Assembly: GCA_963764505.1 (NCBI GenBank)
Contig: CAVXSP010000001.1
Location: 1,674,001 to 1,738,000 of the forward strand
Direction of reading: 5' to 3'
DNA: 64,000 nucleotides
Source: CAVXSP01 sp963764505
GTDB lineage: Bacteria; Acidobacteriota; Vicinamibacteria; Vicinamibacterales; SCN-69-37
In this document: positions 8,586 to 18,079 of the stretch, one piece after another
Numbering within the stretch: position 1 is the stretch's first letter
Layout of the letters: every line of letters starts with the position of its first letter
Program-made: the position numbers and the translations under genes
Notes under the pieces: model-generated
The model's input: the letters and a program-made list of their open reading frames with translations, nothing else
Told to the model about the DNA's origin: nothing
Database searches by the model: none

Positions 8586-11276
8586 ATGAGATGGCGCCTT
8601 TTCGCGTCGCGGACCGCGCGCGATCGTGAGCGCACCGAAGAGCTCGAGGCGCATCTCGCGCTGCTCGTGGACGACTACGTGGCGCGCGGGCTGGCGCCTG
8701 ACGAGGCCAGGCGGCGCGCGCGGCTGACGCTCGGCAACCCTCGCGCCACGCGAGAGGAGATCGACGACATGGATCGGCTCCCCCTGTTGGATCCGCTCGT
8801 CCGGGACCTGCGGTACGCGTGGCGAACGCTCCGGCGTGCGCCTGCGTTCACGGCCACCGTGATCGTCACCTTGGCGCTCGTCATCGGCGGCAATACCGCC
8901 GTCGCGAGCCTCGCCGACAGCCTGCTCCTGACGCCCCTGCCGTATCCCCGCCCGGACCGCCTCGGCGTCGTCGTGACGAACGTGCGCGGCGCCAGCGGCG
9001 GCGCGTCGACCGATGATTCGCAGGACGGCGCGAGCTGGGAGACGCTGCGCGACCAGGCGAAGTCGGTCGACGTCGCCATGTACGCGGGCAGCTTCGGCGG
9101 CGGCGTGAACATGGTCATGGACGGGACCGCGGTCGCCGTCTCGCAGTCGCGGGTCGGCGCCGGCTTCTTCCACGTCATCGGCGTGGCGCCGTTCGCGGGC
9201 CGCGAATTCACCCGCGAGGAGGACGTGCCGGCAGGGCCGGCCGTCGCGGTCATCAGCTACCGGCTCTGGCAGCGGGATCTCGGCGGCGATCCGGCGGTGC
9301 TCGGCAAGACGATGCTCCTCCGCGGCGAGCCGTACACGGTCGTGGGCGTGATGCCGGAGCGATTCGAGGCGCCTGGCCTCACGATGGCCACATCCGACGG
9401 CGTCGTCGACGTCTGGACGCCGGCGCGGCCCTCGCGCACGGGCGAGGGGGTCGGCACGAACTATGGCGTGATCGCGCGGGTGAAGGCCGGCCGCAGCTGG
9501 CACGAAGCCAATGCCGAGCTGGCTGCGCTCGGGCGAGCGTCGTTCGGCGCCCGGGGCAGGCTGACGAACGGCCGCGACGCCTGGTGGACGCTCGTGCCGA
9601 TGCAGGAGGCGATCACCGCCGACGTGCGCGAGCCGATCGCCATCCTCGCCGGCGCGATGGCGATGGTGCTGCTCATCGCGTGCGTGAACATCGCCGCGCT
9701 GCTGCTCGCGCGCGGCGGGACCCGCCAGAAGGAGATCGCCACGCGCGTGGCGCTCGGCAGCGGCCGAGGCGCCGTGATTCGCCAGTTGATGGTCGAGAGC
9801 GTCGTCCTGGCGCTCATCGGCGGCGCGGCGGGCGTGTTCGTCGGCTATCTGGGACTTGCGGCGTTGAAGGCGCTCGGAGGATCGACGTTCTCGACGTGGA
9901 CGCACGCCAACGTCGACGGCCGCGTGCTCGTCGCCACCGCCGGACTCTCGCTCTTCACCAGTCTGCTGTTCGGCTTCGTGCCGGCGCTGCATGCGGGACG
10001 GCTGGACGTGACCGCCGCCCTCGCGGCGGGCGGGTCGCGCAGCGTGACCGGCGGCTCGGGTCACTGGACACGCCGCGTCCTCGTGACGACGGAAGTCGCG
10101 CTCGGCGTCGTGCTGCTCGTCGTCACCGGGCTGCTCGTCCGCACGTTCGTGAACCTGCGCACGCTCGAGCCCGGCTTCGACGCCTCGTCGGTGACCACCG
10201 CGTCGGTCTCGCTCCAGGACGCCCGGTACGCCTCGGCCGAGCGCGTGACCCAGCTGTTCGAACGCAGTCAGCAGGCGCTCGAATCGACGCCTGGCGTCGT
10301 CTCGGCGGCCGTGTCGCTCGAGCTGCCGTACCGGCGTCTGCTCAACTACGGGTTCCGGTTCTCCGACGACACCGGCGACGACGCGAAGATGACGAACGTC
10401 ATGTACGTCACGCCGGGCTTCTTCGACACGCTGAAGATTCCGCTGCGCCGCGGACGCGATTTCACCGCCGCCGATCGCGCCGGCGCGCCGCCGGTCGCCA
10501 TCGTCAACGAGACGTTCGTCCGGAGCTGGGCGAACGGCGCCAATCCGATCGGCCGCCGCATCAGCCTCAGGGAGGGATTCGACCGCGAGATCGTTGCGGT
10601 TGCAGGGGACGTCCTCGTCAGGAACCAGGGGATCGGGTTCCCCGGCGCCGCGCCCGGGCCCTTGATGACCTCCCCGCTCGTGCTCATTCCGGCGGCGCAG
10701 ACCGGCGAGGGCTTCTTCCGGATGGTCCACACGTGGTTTCAGCCGATGTGGACCGTCCGGACGAGCGGAAACGTGAACGTCGCAAGCGTGCTGCCGCAGG
10801 CGATCCATGCGGCCGACCCGATGCTGCCGGTCCAGAACGTCCGGCCGTTGTCGGCCGTGGCGTCGGCGGCGACGAGTCTGCAGCAACTCCTCCTGACCCT
10901 GGTCGGCACCATCGCCGCCGCTGCGCTCGTGCTGGCGGCGATCGGCGTGTTCGGCCTGATCGCGCAGGGCGTGGCGGAGCGCACGCGCGAGTTCGGCATC
11001 CGCCTGGCGCTCGGCGCAACCCCCAGCGCGACGGTCCGGCGCCTGACGCTCTCCGGCGTGCTCGTGGCCGCCGTCGGCGTCGTCATCGGGGCGGGCCTGG
11101 CGTGGATGGCCGTCGCGGTGTTCGACTCGTACGCATTCCTGTTCCACGTGGACAAGCACGATCCGTGGACGTTCGTGGCCGTCGCGATCGGTCTGCTCGT
11201 TGTGGCCGCCGTCGCCAGCGCGCTTCCGGCACGGCGGATTCTTCGGCTGGATGCGGTGAAGGTGCTTCGAGAGTAG
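8586..11276 (+). CDS. ADOP-family (FtsX/MacB-like) permease 2
   Basis: The frame is open further upstream, but the family start is ATG 8586 (MRWRLFAS), giving 896 residues. The domain order matches ADOP1: an N-terminal helical region with 'EELEAHLALLVDDYVARGLAPDEARRRAR', first transmembrane helix, MacB periplasmic core, FtsX ('RQKEIATRVALGSGRGAVI'), second MacB core and second FtsX ('RTREFGIRLALGATPSATV'). No ATPase is attached. The stop of padR2 is 5 bases upstream. Export of a small toxic or lipid substrate is only a guess from the MacB relationship. Confidence 0.9.
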   Translation: MRWRLFASRTARDRERTEELEAHLALLVDDYVARGLAPDEARRRARLTLGNPRATREEIDDMDRLPLLDPLVRDLRYAWRTLRRAPAFTATVIVTLALVIGGNTAVASLADSLLLTPLPYPRPDRLGVVVTNVRGASGGASTDDSQDGASWETLRDQAKSVDVAMYAGSFGGGVNMVMDGTAVAVSQSRVGAGFFHVIGVAPFAGREFTREEDVPAGPAVAVISYRLWQRDLGGDPAVLGKTMLLRGEPYTVVGVMPERFEAPGLTMATSDGVVDVWTPARPSRTGEGVGTNYGVIARVKAGRSWHEANAELAALGRASFGARGRLTNGRDAWWTLVPMQEAITADVREPIAILAGAMAMVLLIACVNIAALLLARGGTRQKEIATRVALGSGRGAVIRQLMVESVVLALIGGAAGVFVGYLGLAALKALGGSTFSTWTHANVDGRVLVATAGLSLFTSLLFGFVPALHAGRLDVTAALAAGGSRSVTGGSGHWTRRVLVTTEVALGVVLLVVTGLLVRTFVNLRTLEPGFDASSVTTASVSLQDARYASAERVTQLFERSQQALESTPGVVSAAVSLELPYRRLLNYGFRFSDDTGDDAKMTNVMYVTPGFFDTLKIPLRRGRDFTAADRAGAPPVAIVNETFVRSWANGANPIGRRISLREGFDREIVAVAGDVLVRNQGIGFPGAAPGPLMTSPLVLIPAAQTGEGFFRMVHTWFQPMWTVRTSGNVNVASVLPQAIHAADPMLPVQNVRPLSAVASAATSLQQLLLTLVGTIAAAALVLAAIGVFGLIAQGVAERTREFGIRLALGATPSATVRRLTLSGVLVAAVGVVIGAGLAWMAVAVFDSYAFLFHVDKHDPWTFVAVAIGLLVVAAVASALPARRILRLDAVKVLRE

Positions 11277-11291
11277 GTTCCGGGGGTTCTC

Positions 11292-13697
11292 CTACCGGAG
11301 TGAGACGTCCTGCGAGCCGCCCCGCAGCACCGTCGTTCGGCCGCCCCAGACGAACTCGCCCGTCACGCCCGCGGGCAGCACGACGTGCGCGCCGAGGCCG
11401 CCGGCTTCGCGCGTGTACTCGACCTCGACGACGCCCTGAGGAATCGGCATCCTGGCGGAGAGGTGCGTGAGCGCGCCGAGGTGCGGCGCGATGGAGACCG
11501 TCCCGAACCCCGGAGTCTTCGGCTCGATGCCGGCGACCAGCGTGAGCAGGTCGTAGTTCGGATGCGCGCTCCAGGCGTGCGAGTCCGAGCGCGTCGGCTC
11601 GGGCGATTCGGCCCACGTCGTCAGCCCGAGCGAGACCATCTGCCGCCAGGGACCGAGCAGGCGGAGGTAGTCGTCGCTCATCCCGGCGTGTGCGAGCGCG
11701 CGGGCGAGATAGAAGCGGAAGTAGTACGTCGCGGCGGTCATCGGCGGGACGGGACCGCTTGCGCTGAAACCCGCGTCGCTCGTCGAGAGAATCTTCGTCA
11801 GCACGTCCCGCTGCGCTCCGGCCGGTATCACATCCAGCCAGACGCCGAGCAGATTGGCGTGCTGGCTGAAGTGCTGCTGCGCCGGCGTATCGGCCAGTAA
11901 CTGATACTGCGCGTTCCAGCATCGCGAGCGGATGCCGGCCGCGGCGCGGTCGGCTGCCTGGCGATACCGTGCGGCGACCGCGGGATCGCCCAGCGCGGTC
12001 TCGAGCTCGCCGCCATCGCGCAGCGCCTCGAGGAACTGCAGCGTGATCACGGACGACCCGCCATCAGCGTCCTGCGGCGGCATTCCGTCGCGGAAGTCCT
12101 TTCCCCAGTCGACGAACGGCCACCACGGCAAGCGGCCGAGCATCCCATCGGGGCGCTGCCGGTCGAGATACCAGCCGAGCACGGTCCGCGTGCCGGCCAG
12201 TTGCGCCCGCACGTAGGCGGGATCGCCCCGATAGCGCCAGAAGTCGTGCACCATGCCGACCCACATCAGCGAGAAGGTCGGGATCATCTGCGTGAGCTGC
12301 GACGGATAGCGGCCCTGCGTCAGACCGTCCGGGATGCGGGAGCCGTTGTAGGCGTCGATCGCCTGGCGCGCGAGCCGATCGTCGCCGGCCATCACATACG
12401 AGATGAGCGCCTGGATGCGGGTGTCGCCGACATACTGCAGCCGCTCCCAGTAGGGCGTGTCCATATAGGTGTCGTGCGCATCGAGCCTCGCCGTCCGCCA
12501 GCCGATCTCCCAGATCGGCGCGAGCGACGGGTCGTCGGCGTCCAACGACGCGCGCTCGTCGAACGGGTAGGCCGAGAACCACGTGCGGAGGCGCTCCACT
12601 CGCACCGGCTGGTCGGCCGCCTGGACGTCGATCTGGAGATACCGCCACGTGCGCCAGGTGAGCGGCAGGAACTGCCGCGCGCCGGCGCCATCCGGCAGGA
12701 ACTCGTCGACGATGCCTTCGATATGCCGGCCATCGACGTCGTTGCGGTTGCCCTTGCGATGTTGATCGTCGACCAGCGCCTCGGCGTACGTCAGGCGGAC
12801 GATGGCGCCCCGGCCGCCGCTCACGGCGACGCCCGGATAGCCGGTCGTCAGATGTCCGTTGTCGAGCAGCACGCTCGCCCTCGTGCCCGGCGGCACGACG
12901 AATGCGCCGTCGGGAAACCCGTCCGGCGTGTCGATCCCGGCGGCGCGCACGACGCGGCCGGCCGGAACGAGACGCATCTCCATCGGCGGCAGGCCGTCGG
13001 CCACGAGCTGCCAGTTGTTGGGCGGATCCCGCTCTTCGCGCAGGCCCGCGCGGCTGATCGCCTGCGCCTTCGCCCATGGCTGGCCGGCCGCGGGAGGGGC
13101 GTCCCAGGCCCAGTCGAACGCGGATCCGGTCAGCCGCTCGCCAGGCTCCGCGGCGAAGTACCCGCGGACCTGCGGCCGGATCGTCTCGACGCCGAGGTCG
13201 ATCTTGGCCTCCCAGGTGGCGTTGGTGTCAATCGCCCGATCGGACTCGTGCTCGCTCTGGAGGACGAAGCCCGTGCGGTCGGTCATCTGCGCCAGCGCCG
13301 CGTGCGTCCCGAAGTTCCACACCGTGGCGGCGACGACGTTGGCGCCGGCGTGGAGGAAGGGCGCCAGATCGTACGTCTCGTACCGCCAGTGCGCCAGATC
13401 GCCCCGTGCCGGGCCCGTGCCCACGCGCTGCTGGTTGACGTGGAGCAGGAACTGCTGGTCCGCGCTGACGTGCACGACGAAGCGCGCGGGTGCCGCGGGC
13501 AGCGTCAGGATCTTCCGGAAGTGGAGGATGGCCTCGTCACGTGCGGGGGCATCCGGCGCGGTGATCCACTGCGCGGTCCAGGCGAACCGGGGCGGCTCCT
13601 GCGCCGCCGGGCGAGAGCCCGTCCCGGCGGCTGCCACGGCCACGGCCAGGAGCAGCGCGGCGCCCCGAAGACGGGGAGGCTCACGCGCGTCACGCAC
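11292..13697 (-). CDS. GH78-like alpha-L-rhamnosidase, secreted
   Basis: The 801-residue protein has a signal peptide (about 1-33, ending 'RPAAQ'). An N-terminal beta-sandwich follows ('VVHVSADQQFLLHVNQQRVG', the carbohydrate-binding part typical of GH78) and then an (alpha/alpha)6 barrel. The barrel carries the conserved acidic block 'DTPYWERLQYVGDTRIQ' (about 410-425) and 'TTWAESPEPTRSDSHAWSAHP' begins near 694, where the Glu is the expected catalytic base. A C-terminal beta domain completes the family layout. It would release terminal L-rhamnose from glycans or glycosides outside the cytoplasm. Its first 8 bases overlap the end of the isomerase gene, so the two are translationally coupled. 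Exact sugar specificity is not proven. Confidence 0.82.
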   Translation of the reverse strand: MRDAREPPRLRGAALLLAVAVAAAGTGSRPAAQEPPRFAWTAQWITAPDAPARDEAILHFRKILTLPAAPARFVVHVSADQQFLLHVNQQRVGTGPARGDLAHWRYETYDLAPFLHAGANVVAATVWNFGTHAALAQMTDRTGFVLQSEHESDRAIDTNATWEAKIDLGVETIRPQVRGYFAAEPGERLTGSAFDWAWDAPPAAGQPWAKAQAISRAGLREERDPPNNWQLVADGLPPMEMRLVPAGRVVRAAGIDTPDGFPDGAFVVPPGTRASVLLDNGHLTTGYPGVAVSGGRGAIVRLTYAEALVDDQHRKGNRNDVDGRHIEGIVDEFLPDGAGARQFLPLTWRTWRYLQIDVQAADQPVRVERLRTWFSAYPFDERASLDADDPSLAPIWEIGWRTARLDAHDTYMDTPYWERLQYVGDTRIQALISYVMAGDDRLARQAIDAYNGSRIPDGLTQGRYPSQLTQMIPTFSLMWVGMVHDFWRYRGDPAYVRAQLAGTRTVLGWYLDRQRPDGMLGRLPWWPFVDWGKDFRDGMPPQDADGGSSVITLQFLEALRDGGELETALGDPAVAARYRQAADRAAAGIRSRCWNAQYQLLADTPAQQHFSQHANLLGVWLDVIPAGAQRDVLTKILSTSDAGFSASGPVPPMTAATYYFRFYLARALAHAGMSDDYLRLLGPWRQMVSLGLTTWAESPEPTRSDSHAWSAHPNYDLLTLVAGIEPKTPGFGTVSIAPHLGALTHLSARMPIPQGVVEVEYTREAGGLGAHVVLPAGVTGEFVWGGRTTVLRGGSQDVSLR

Positions 13698-14553
13698 CCT
13701 GGTACGCCAGGAACATCCCGCGGAAATACTTCAGCACGCGCATCGGATCCGCAGACTCCGGAATCTCGGCGAAGCAGTAGCCGCCGAAGTGCATGCCGGC
13801 GAGGTTCGTGATCAGGCGCCGCCACGGGTATTCCTCGAGGAACAGATCGCGCATGTGGATCTGTCCGATCTGGTCGCGCAGCAGCCGGAAGTTCGCGTCG
13901 AACCCGCCGTCGAGCAGATCCGTCTGGTTCGAATTCCAGCAGGCGCGGACGTTCGGGTGGTTGCCGCCGTAGTCGAAGATCTTCCGGATGCGCGGCACGC
14001 GCGAGCTGTCGGTGCCGTGCACCTCGAGCTGGATCGTCACGCCGTGGTCGCGCGCGAAGCCCCCGCACTCGGCGAGCGCCTTGCCGATCTGCTCGAGCGT
14101 CTGCTCTTCGGGCACGTCCTTCGGAATGCCGTTCGGGCGAACCTTGACGCTCGGCGAGCCGACGTCGCGCGCGAGCAGCACCCACGCCTTCGTCTCGTCG
14201 ATGTTCTTGCGGACGACGGCCGGGTCGGGCGAGTGGAACTCGCAGGTCGTGCCGAGGCCGCCAATCTTCACGGGCGAGTCCTCGAACTGCTTGCGCACGG
14301 CCGCCCGCTGAGGCGCGGCGAGGGAGATTTCTACGCCGTGCCCGTGGGTCGTGCGCAGCTCGACCGCCTCGAACTGCGCCTCGCTCAGGTTCCTGATGAT
14401 GGTCGGCACGTCCCAGTCCTTGGCGATGAGGTAGGTCACCGTGCCGAGCTTCAGCCCCGCCGGCGCGGCGGCCGACGGAGAAGTCTGCGCCGGGCGGACC
14501 GCGCTCAGTGCCGGGGCGACAGCGAGGGTCGAGAGGAAATCGCGTCTGCGCAT
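13690..14553 (-). CDS. Tat-tagged sugar phosphate isomerase/epimerase-like protein
   Basis: The 287-residue TIM barrel is of the xylose-isomerase-like (AP-endonuclease 2) superfamily. The N-terminus MRRRDFLSTLAVAP is a twin-arginine-type leader, so it is probably exported folded. Strand motifs include 'LGTVTYLI', 'FEAVELRTTHGHG', 'TIQLEVHG' and 'IGQIHMRDLF', where Glu and His residues usually bind a divalent metal. It is first in a two-gene operon with the GH78 enzyme. That suggests processing of a sugar released by it, but the actual reaction is unknown. Confidence 0.75.
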   Translation of the reverse strand: MRRRDFLSTLAVAPALSAVRPAQTSPSAAAPAGLKLGTVTYLIAKDWDVPTIIRNLSEAQFEAVELRTTHGHGVEISLAAPQRAAVRKQFEDSPVKIGGLGTTCEFHSPDPAVVRKNIDETKAWVLLARDVGSPSVKVRPNGIPKDVPEEQTLEQIGKALAECGGFARDHGVTIQLEVHGTDSSRVPRIRKIFDYGGNHPNVRACWNSNQTDLLDGGFDANFRLLRDQIGQIHMRDLFLEEYPWRRLITNLAGMHFGGYCFAEIPESADPMRVLKYFRGMFLAYQGA

Positions 14554-14567
14554 GGGCGAAGCTTAGC

Positions 14568-14595
14568 AAAGCCCGAAGCCCAAAGCCCACAGCCC
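14568..14595. repeat. Tandem heptamer repeat, copy 1
   Basis: Four tandem heptamers, AAAGCCC GAAGCCC AAAGCCC ACAGCCC, lie in the divergent gap between the isomerase and padR3. The same heptamer family recurs at four other places in the window. Confidence 0.75.
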
Positions 14596-14604
14596 GGCAG
14601 CGCC

Positions 14605-14638
14605 TTGACATCCATCGTCTGCGCCTGTAGAAAATACA
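14605..14638 (+). promoter_or_regulatory. Candidate padR3 promoter with operator-like symmetry
   Basis: TTGACA (14605-14610) is followed after 17 bases by TAGAAA (14628-14633), a good -35/-10 arrangement. Overlapping the -10 is TGTA-N5-TACA (14626-14638), close to the ATGT/ACAT half-sites described for PadR operators. padR3 starts at 14649, only 16 bases after TAGAAA, giving a very short leader. Confidence 0.45.
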
Positions 14639-14648
14639 TCGTTCAACT

Positions 14649-14975
14649 ATGCCTAGGAACGACGGACTCCCGCCCGGCACCCTGGTGATGCTCATCCTGC
14701 GCGTGCTGACATCCGGGCCGCTGCACGGCTACGGGATCGCCCAGCGGATCGCGCAGCTGTCGAGCAATGAACTCAGCGTCGAAGAGGGCTCGCTCTATCC
14801 GGCGCTGCAGAAGCTGCTGCTGAAGGGCTGGGTGAAGGCCGTTCCCGCGGTTTCAGAGACCGGGCGTCAGGTCCGGGAGTACAGGATTACCGCGAGCGGC
14901 CGCAAGCGGCTCGAAGCGGAGCGCGTGGAATACGCCCGCGTGTCGGGAGCGATCATGGCGATTCTCGAGGGCTGA
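14649..14975 (+). CDS. PadR-family transcriptional regulator 3
   Basis: The 108-residue PadR winged-helix protein has 'GTLVMLILRVLTSGPLHGYGIAQRI', 'VEEGSLYPALQKLLLKGWV' and the wing 'REYRITASGRKRL'. It lies 10 bases upstream of ADOP3 in the same direction, the usual arrangement. A promoter and operator-like symmetry is visible directly upstream. Confidence 0.9.
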   Translation: MPRNDGLPPGTLVMLILRVLTSGPLHGYGIAQRIAQLSSNELSVEEGSLYPALQKLLLKGWVKAVPAVSETGRQVREYRITASGRKRLEAERVEYARVSGAIMAILEG

Positions 14976-14985
14976 GGGCGGAGCC

Positions 14986-17550
14986 ATGGACAAAATCGCG
15001 GAAATCGCGCGCCGCCTCTGGCATCTGCTCAATCGACGCCGATTCGAGGCGGAGCTCCGGCAGGAACTCGACGAGCATCGCGCCCGTCTCGACGATCCGC
15101 GCCGGCTGGGCAATGCGCTGCGGCTGCGAGAGGAGGCGCGCGACGTCTGGGGCTGGAGCTGGCTCGACGATCTGTCGCGCGATCTCCGCTTCGGCGTCCG
15201 TGGGCTGCGCCGCTCACCCGTCTTCACGCTCACCTCCGTGCTCGTTCTCAGCCTTGGGATCGGCGTGAATCTGGCATTCTTCCAGGTCGTCGACGAGGCG
15301 CTCATCCAGCCGCCGCACGTGGAGGACCCGGCGACCCTCGTCCGGTTCTACCGCCGCGGACCGCACTTCACGTCCACGGCCGTCGCGTACCCGATCGCGA
15401 ATTACATCGAGCGGCGCACGACGGTCCTGTCGGCCGTGTTGACCCGCTACCAGACGACCGTCGCCTGGACCGATCGGGGCGAGAAGCGCCTTCCCGTGGC
15501 CTTCGTGTCACCGAACTGGTTCGGCGAGCTCGGCGCCTCCGCCGCGCGCGGCCGGCTGATCGGCGCGGCGGACGCGCGGCCGGCCGGAACGCCCGCGGTC
15601 GTCGTGAGCCATCAGTTCTGGCAGCAGCAGCTCGGCGGCCGTGGCGATGTCGTGGGATCCGTCGTGCGGCTGAATGACCATCCGGCGGTCATCGTCGGCG
15701 TCGCGGCGCCGACGTTTTCCGACGTGCAGCTCGACAACACGACGATGTGGATGTCGATCGTGCAGATCGGCGCGCTCGTGCCGGGCAGCCGGGTCGGTGT
15801 CGATTGGAGCGCGGAAAGCGACATGTACGCGCGCCTGAGTCCTGGCATCTCACGCGACGCGGCCAAGGCGAGCCTCCGGACGACGATGGCCGAACTGGCG
15901 CGCGTGGAGCCTCAGCACGTCGCCGCCGACGAGTGGCTCGAGCCATATCTCGGCACGGAACAGTTCAAATCGCCGCAGCATGCGCAGGAAGTCCGGAACG
16001 TCGTCTTCGTGCTGAGCCTCCTCGCCGCGCTCGTGCTGCTGATCGCATGCTTCAATCTCGGCCATCTCACTTTGGCGCGCGCATTGGCGCGGGCGCGTGA
16101 GATTGGCATTCGGGCCGGTCTCGGGGCGAGCCGCTGGCGCATCGTCCGGCACCTGCTGGCCGAGTGCGGCCTCCTCGCCGCGCTCGGCGGAGTGGGCGGG
16201 CTCGCGATGGGCCAGGCCGCGATCCGCGTGCTGACGCGAGTCATGACGCCGCTCTCGCGCCTGGATCTGACGCCCGACTGGCGCGTCGGCCTGGCGATGT
16301 TCGCGTGCGCGATGGCGGCACTGCTGGTGGTCGGTCTGTTGCCGGCCTGGAAGGTGGCCCGATCGGATCTCGCCCTCGCCGCGCGCGACGGTGGAGAGCG
16401 TCTCTCCCAGGGACTGCAGAGCGTCCGGTTGAAGCGCCTCCTCATTGGCGGCCAGATCGCGGGCTGCTGCCTGCTGCTGGTGTTCACGGCCCAGCTCACC
16501 CGGACGGTACGGCGCGCGCTCTCCCCGGATCTCGGATTCGAGTACGCGAACGTCGCCGTGCTCGACCCCTCGCTGGGCGCGTACGGTTTGAACAGCGCGG
16601 CGGCGCAGCGCTACTGGCTCGAAGTCCGGCGCGTCATCGAGGCCCAGCCGCAGACCGCGGCCACCGCCCTGGCCGCGTACGCGCCGCTCAGCGGCCAGAG
16701 CAACACGTCGCGCTACAGCTCGCTGCCGCAACTGAGAATCACGGTGATGACGGTGGAGCCGTCGTTCTTCGGCGTCATGCGGATTCCGATCCTCGCCGGG
16801 CGGACGTTCGAGCCGCACGAGACCCGCCAGACGTCGGTGATCGTCAGCCGTCGCGTCGTGCTCGAGATGTACGGCACCATGGACGTCGTCGGACGGCGGT
16901 ATCCGAAGGTCGAGCCGCACTGGACCATCGTGGGCGTCGCGGGCGACGCGCATCTCATCGACCCCCATGCCACCAACGTGGGGGAGCACTACTTCCCGAT
17001 CGCGGATGACGTGGTCTCCGCCAGCCTGCTGGTCCGCGCGGACCGCGATCCCGAGCAACTGCTGGGCCCGATCCGACGCGCCGCGCGCGCCGCTGACGCG
17101 CAGATCGTGCCGGAGACGCGGCTGATGCGCGACGATTTCGAACGCACGCTGCAAGGCCCGACGCTCGCGCGCTCGATCGCCGGGGCGGTCTCCACGCTCG
17201 CGCTGGTGCTGGCGTGCGTCGGGCTCTTCGGCGTCATCTCGCAGAGCGCACGTCTGCGGACGAAGGAGATCGGCGTGCGGCTGGCGCTGGGCGCGCAGGA
17301 CGGCGCAATCGTGCACCTGCTGCTGCGCCAGACTGTCTGGCCGGCTGCCCTGGGCCTCGCGCTCGGCGTGGGGGGCGGCGCGCTGTTGACGCGCGGACTC
17401 GCCGGCGCGCCGTTCTATCTCGACTGGCGCGATCCAGCCGCCTACGGTGCCGCCGTGGTCGTCCTGGCGATGACGGGCGCCGCGGCCGCAGTGCTGCCGG
17501 CCCTGAGAACCCTTCGCTCGAATCCGTTGCAGACGCTCAGGCAGGACTGA
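14986..17550 (+). CDS. ADOP-family (FtsX/MacB-like) permease 3
   Basis: The 854-residue permease has the same two-unit plan as ADOP1 and ADOP2. It starts at ATG 14986 after GGGCGGAG. The N-terminal helix region is shorter ('FEAELRQELDEHRARLDDPRR'). It is followed by the first transmembrane helix in 'VFTLTSVLVLSLGIGVN', a MacB core, FtsX ('RAREIGIRAGLGASRWRIV'), a second MacB core and FtsX ('RTKEIGVRLALGAQDGAIV'). It is an operon partner of padR3. Substrate and energising ATPase are unknown. Confidence 0.9.
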   Translation: MDKIAEIARRLWHLLNRRRFEAELRQELDEHRARLDDPRRLGNALRLREEARDVWGWSWLDDLSRDLRFGVRGLRRSPVFTLTSVLVLSLGIGVNLAFFQVVDEALIQPPHVEDPATLVRFYRRGPHFTSTAVAYPIANYIERRTTVLSAVLTRYQTTVAWTDRGEKRLPVAFVSPNWFGELGASAARGRLIGAADARPAGTPAVVVSHQFWQQQLGGRGDVVGSVVRLNDHPAVIVGVAAPTFSDVQLDNTTMWMSIVQIGALVPGSRVGVDWSAESDMYARLSPGISRDAAKASLRTTMAELARVEPQHVAADEWLEPYLGTEQFKSPQHAQEVRNVVFVLSLLAALVLLIACFNLGHLTLARALARAREIGIRAGLGASRWRIVRHLLAECGLLAALGGVGGLAMGQAAIRVLTRVMTPLSRLDLTPDWRVGLAMFACAMAALLVVGLLPAWKVARSDLALAARDGGERLSQGLQSVRLKRLLIGGQIAGCCLLLVFTAQLTRTVRRALSPDLGFEYANVAVLDPSLGAYGLNSAAAQRYWLEVRRVIEAQPQTAATALAAYAPLSGQSNTSRYSSLPQLRITVMTVEPSFFGVMRIPILAGRTFEPHETRQTSVIVSRRVVLEMYGTMDVVGRRYPKVEPHWTIVGVAGDAHLIDPHATNVGEHYFPIADDVVSASLLVRADRDPEQLLGPIRRAARAADAQIVPETRLMRDDFERTLQGPTLARSIAGAVSTLALVLACVGLFGVISQSARLRTKEIGVRLALGAQDGAIVHLLLRQTVWPAALGLALGVGGGALLTRGLAGAPFYLDWRDPAAYGAAVVVLAMTGAAAAVLPALRTLRSNPLQTLRQD

Positions 17551-17673
17551 ATTCCGGCGGTCGGTGGCCTGCGCGCCGCCCACGCCAATGTCCTCGTGTC
17601 CGCGCGGACCGCCACGCGATGTGGCATCATGGCAGCCGTCCGCGGCCTCGCCAGGACCGCGAAGGAGTAGGAG

Positions 17674-17994
17674 ATGCCGAAGTTCATGGTGCAAGCCAGC
17701 TACACGTTTGATGGCGCCAAAGGGTTGCTCAAGGACGGCGGCTCGAAGCGCCGCGCCTCCGTCGAGAAGATGATCAACGGGCTCGGCGGGAAGGTCGAAG
17801 CGTTCTACTACGCGTTCGGTCCGACCGACGTCGTGTCCATCGTCGACCTGCCGGATGCGGTGTCGGCCGCGGCCGCCGGGCTCGCGATCAACGCCAGCGG
17901 AGCCGTGACGTCGACGATGACGGTGCTCCTGACACCGGAAGACGTCGATGCCGCGGTGAAGAAGCCGATCGCGTACACGCCGCCCGGGGCGTGA
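17674..17994 (+). CDS. GYD-domain protein
   Basis: The 106-residue cytoplasmic protein starts at ATG 17674 behind AAGGAGTAGGAG, a strong ribosome-binding site. The layout 'KFMVQASYTFDGAKGLLKDGG', 'GKVEAFYYAFGPTDVVSIVDLPD' and 'TSTMTVLLTPEDV' is that of GYD-domain proteins, a small ferredoxin-like family of unknown function. It stands alone between ADOP3 and thioredoxin. Confidence 0.85.
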   Translation: MPKFMVQASYTFDGAKGLLKDGGSKRRASVEKMINGLGGKVEAFYYAFGPTDVVSIVDLPDAVSAAAAGLAINASGAVTSTMTVLLTPEDVDAAVKKPIAYTPPGA

Positions 17995-18079
17995 TTCGCG
18001 GCAGGAGATTCGGGTCCGGCGCCGAAACCGCGAATCCCTTTCGCGCGGGGGTGCCTCTAACGTGGTGGAGGCACTTTCG

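Noticed and set aside
8571..11159. An 862-residue minus-strand open frame opposite ADOP2
   Set aside because: Shadow of ADOP2 with no recognisable domain and typical antisense composition.
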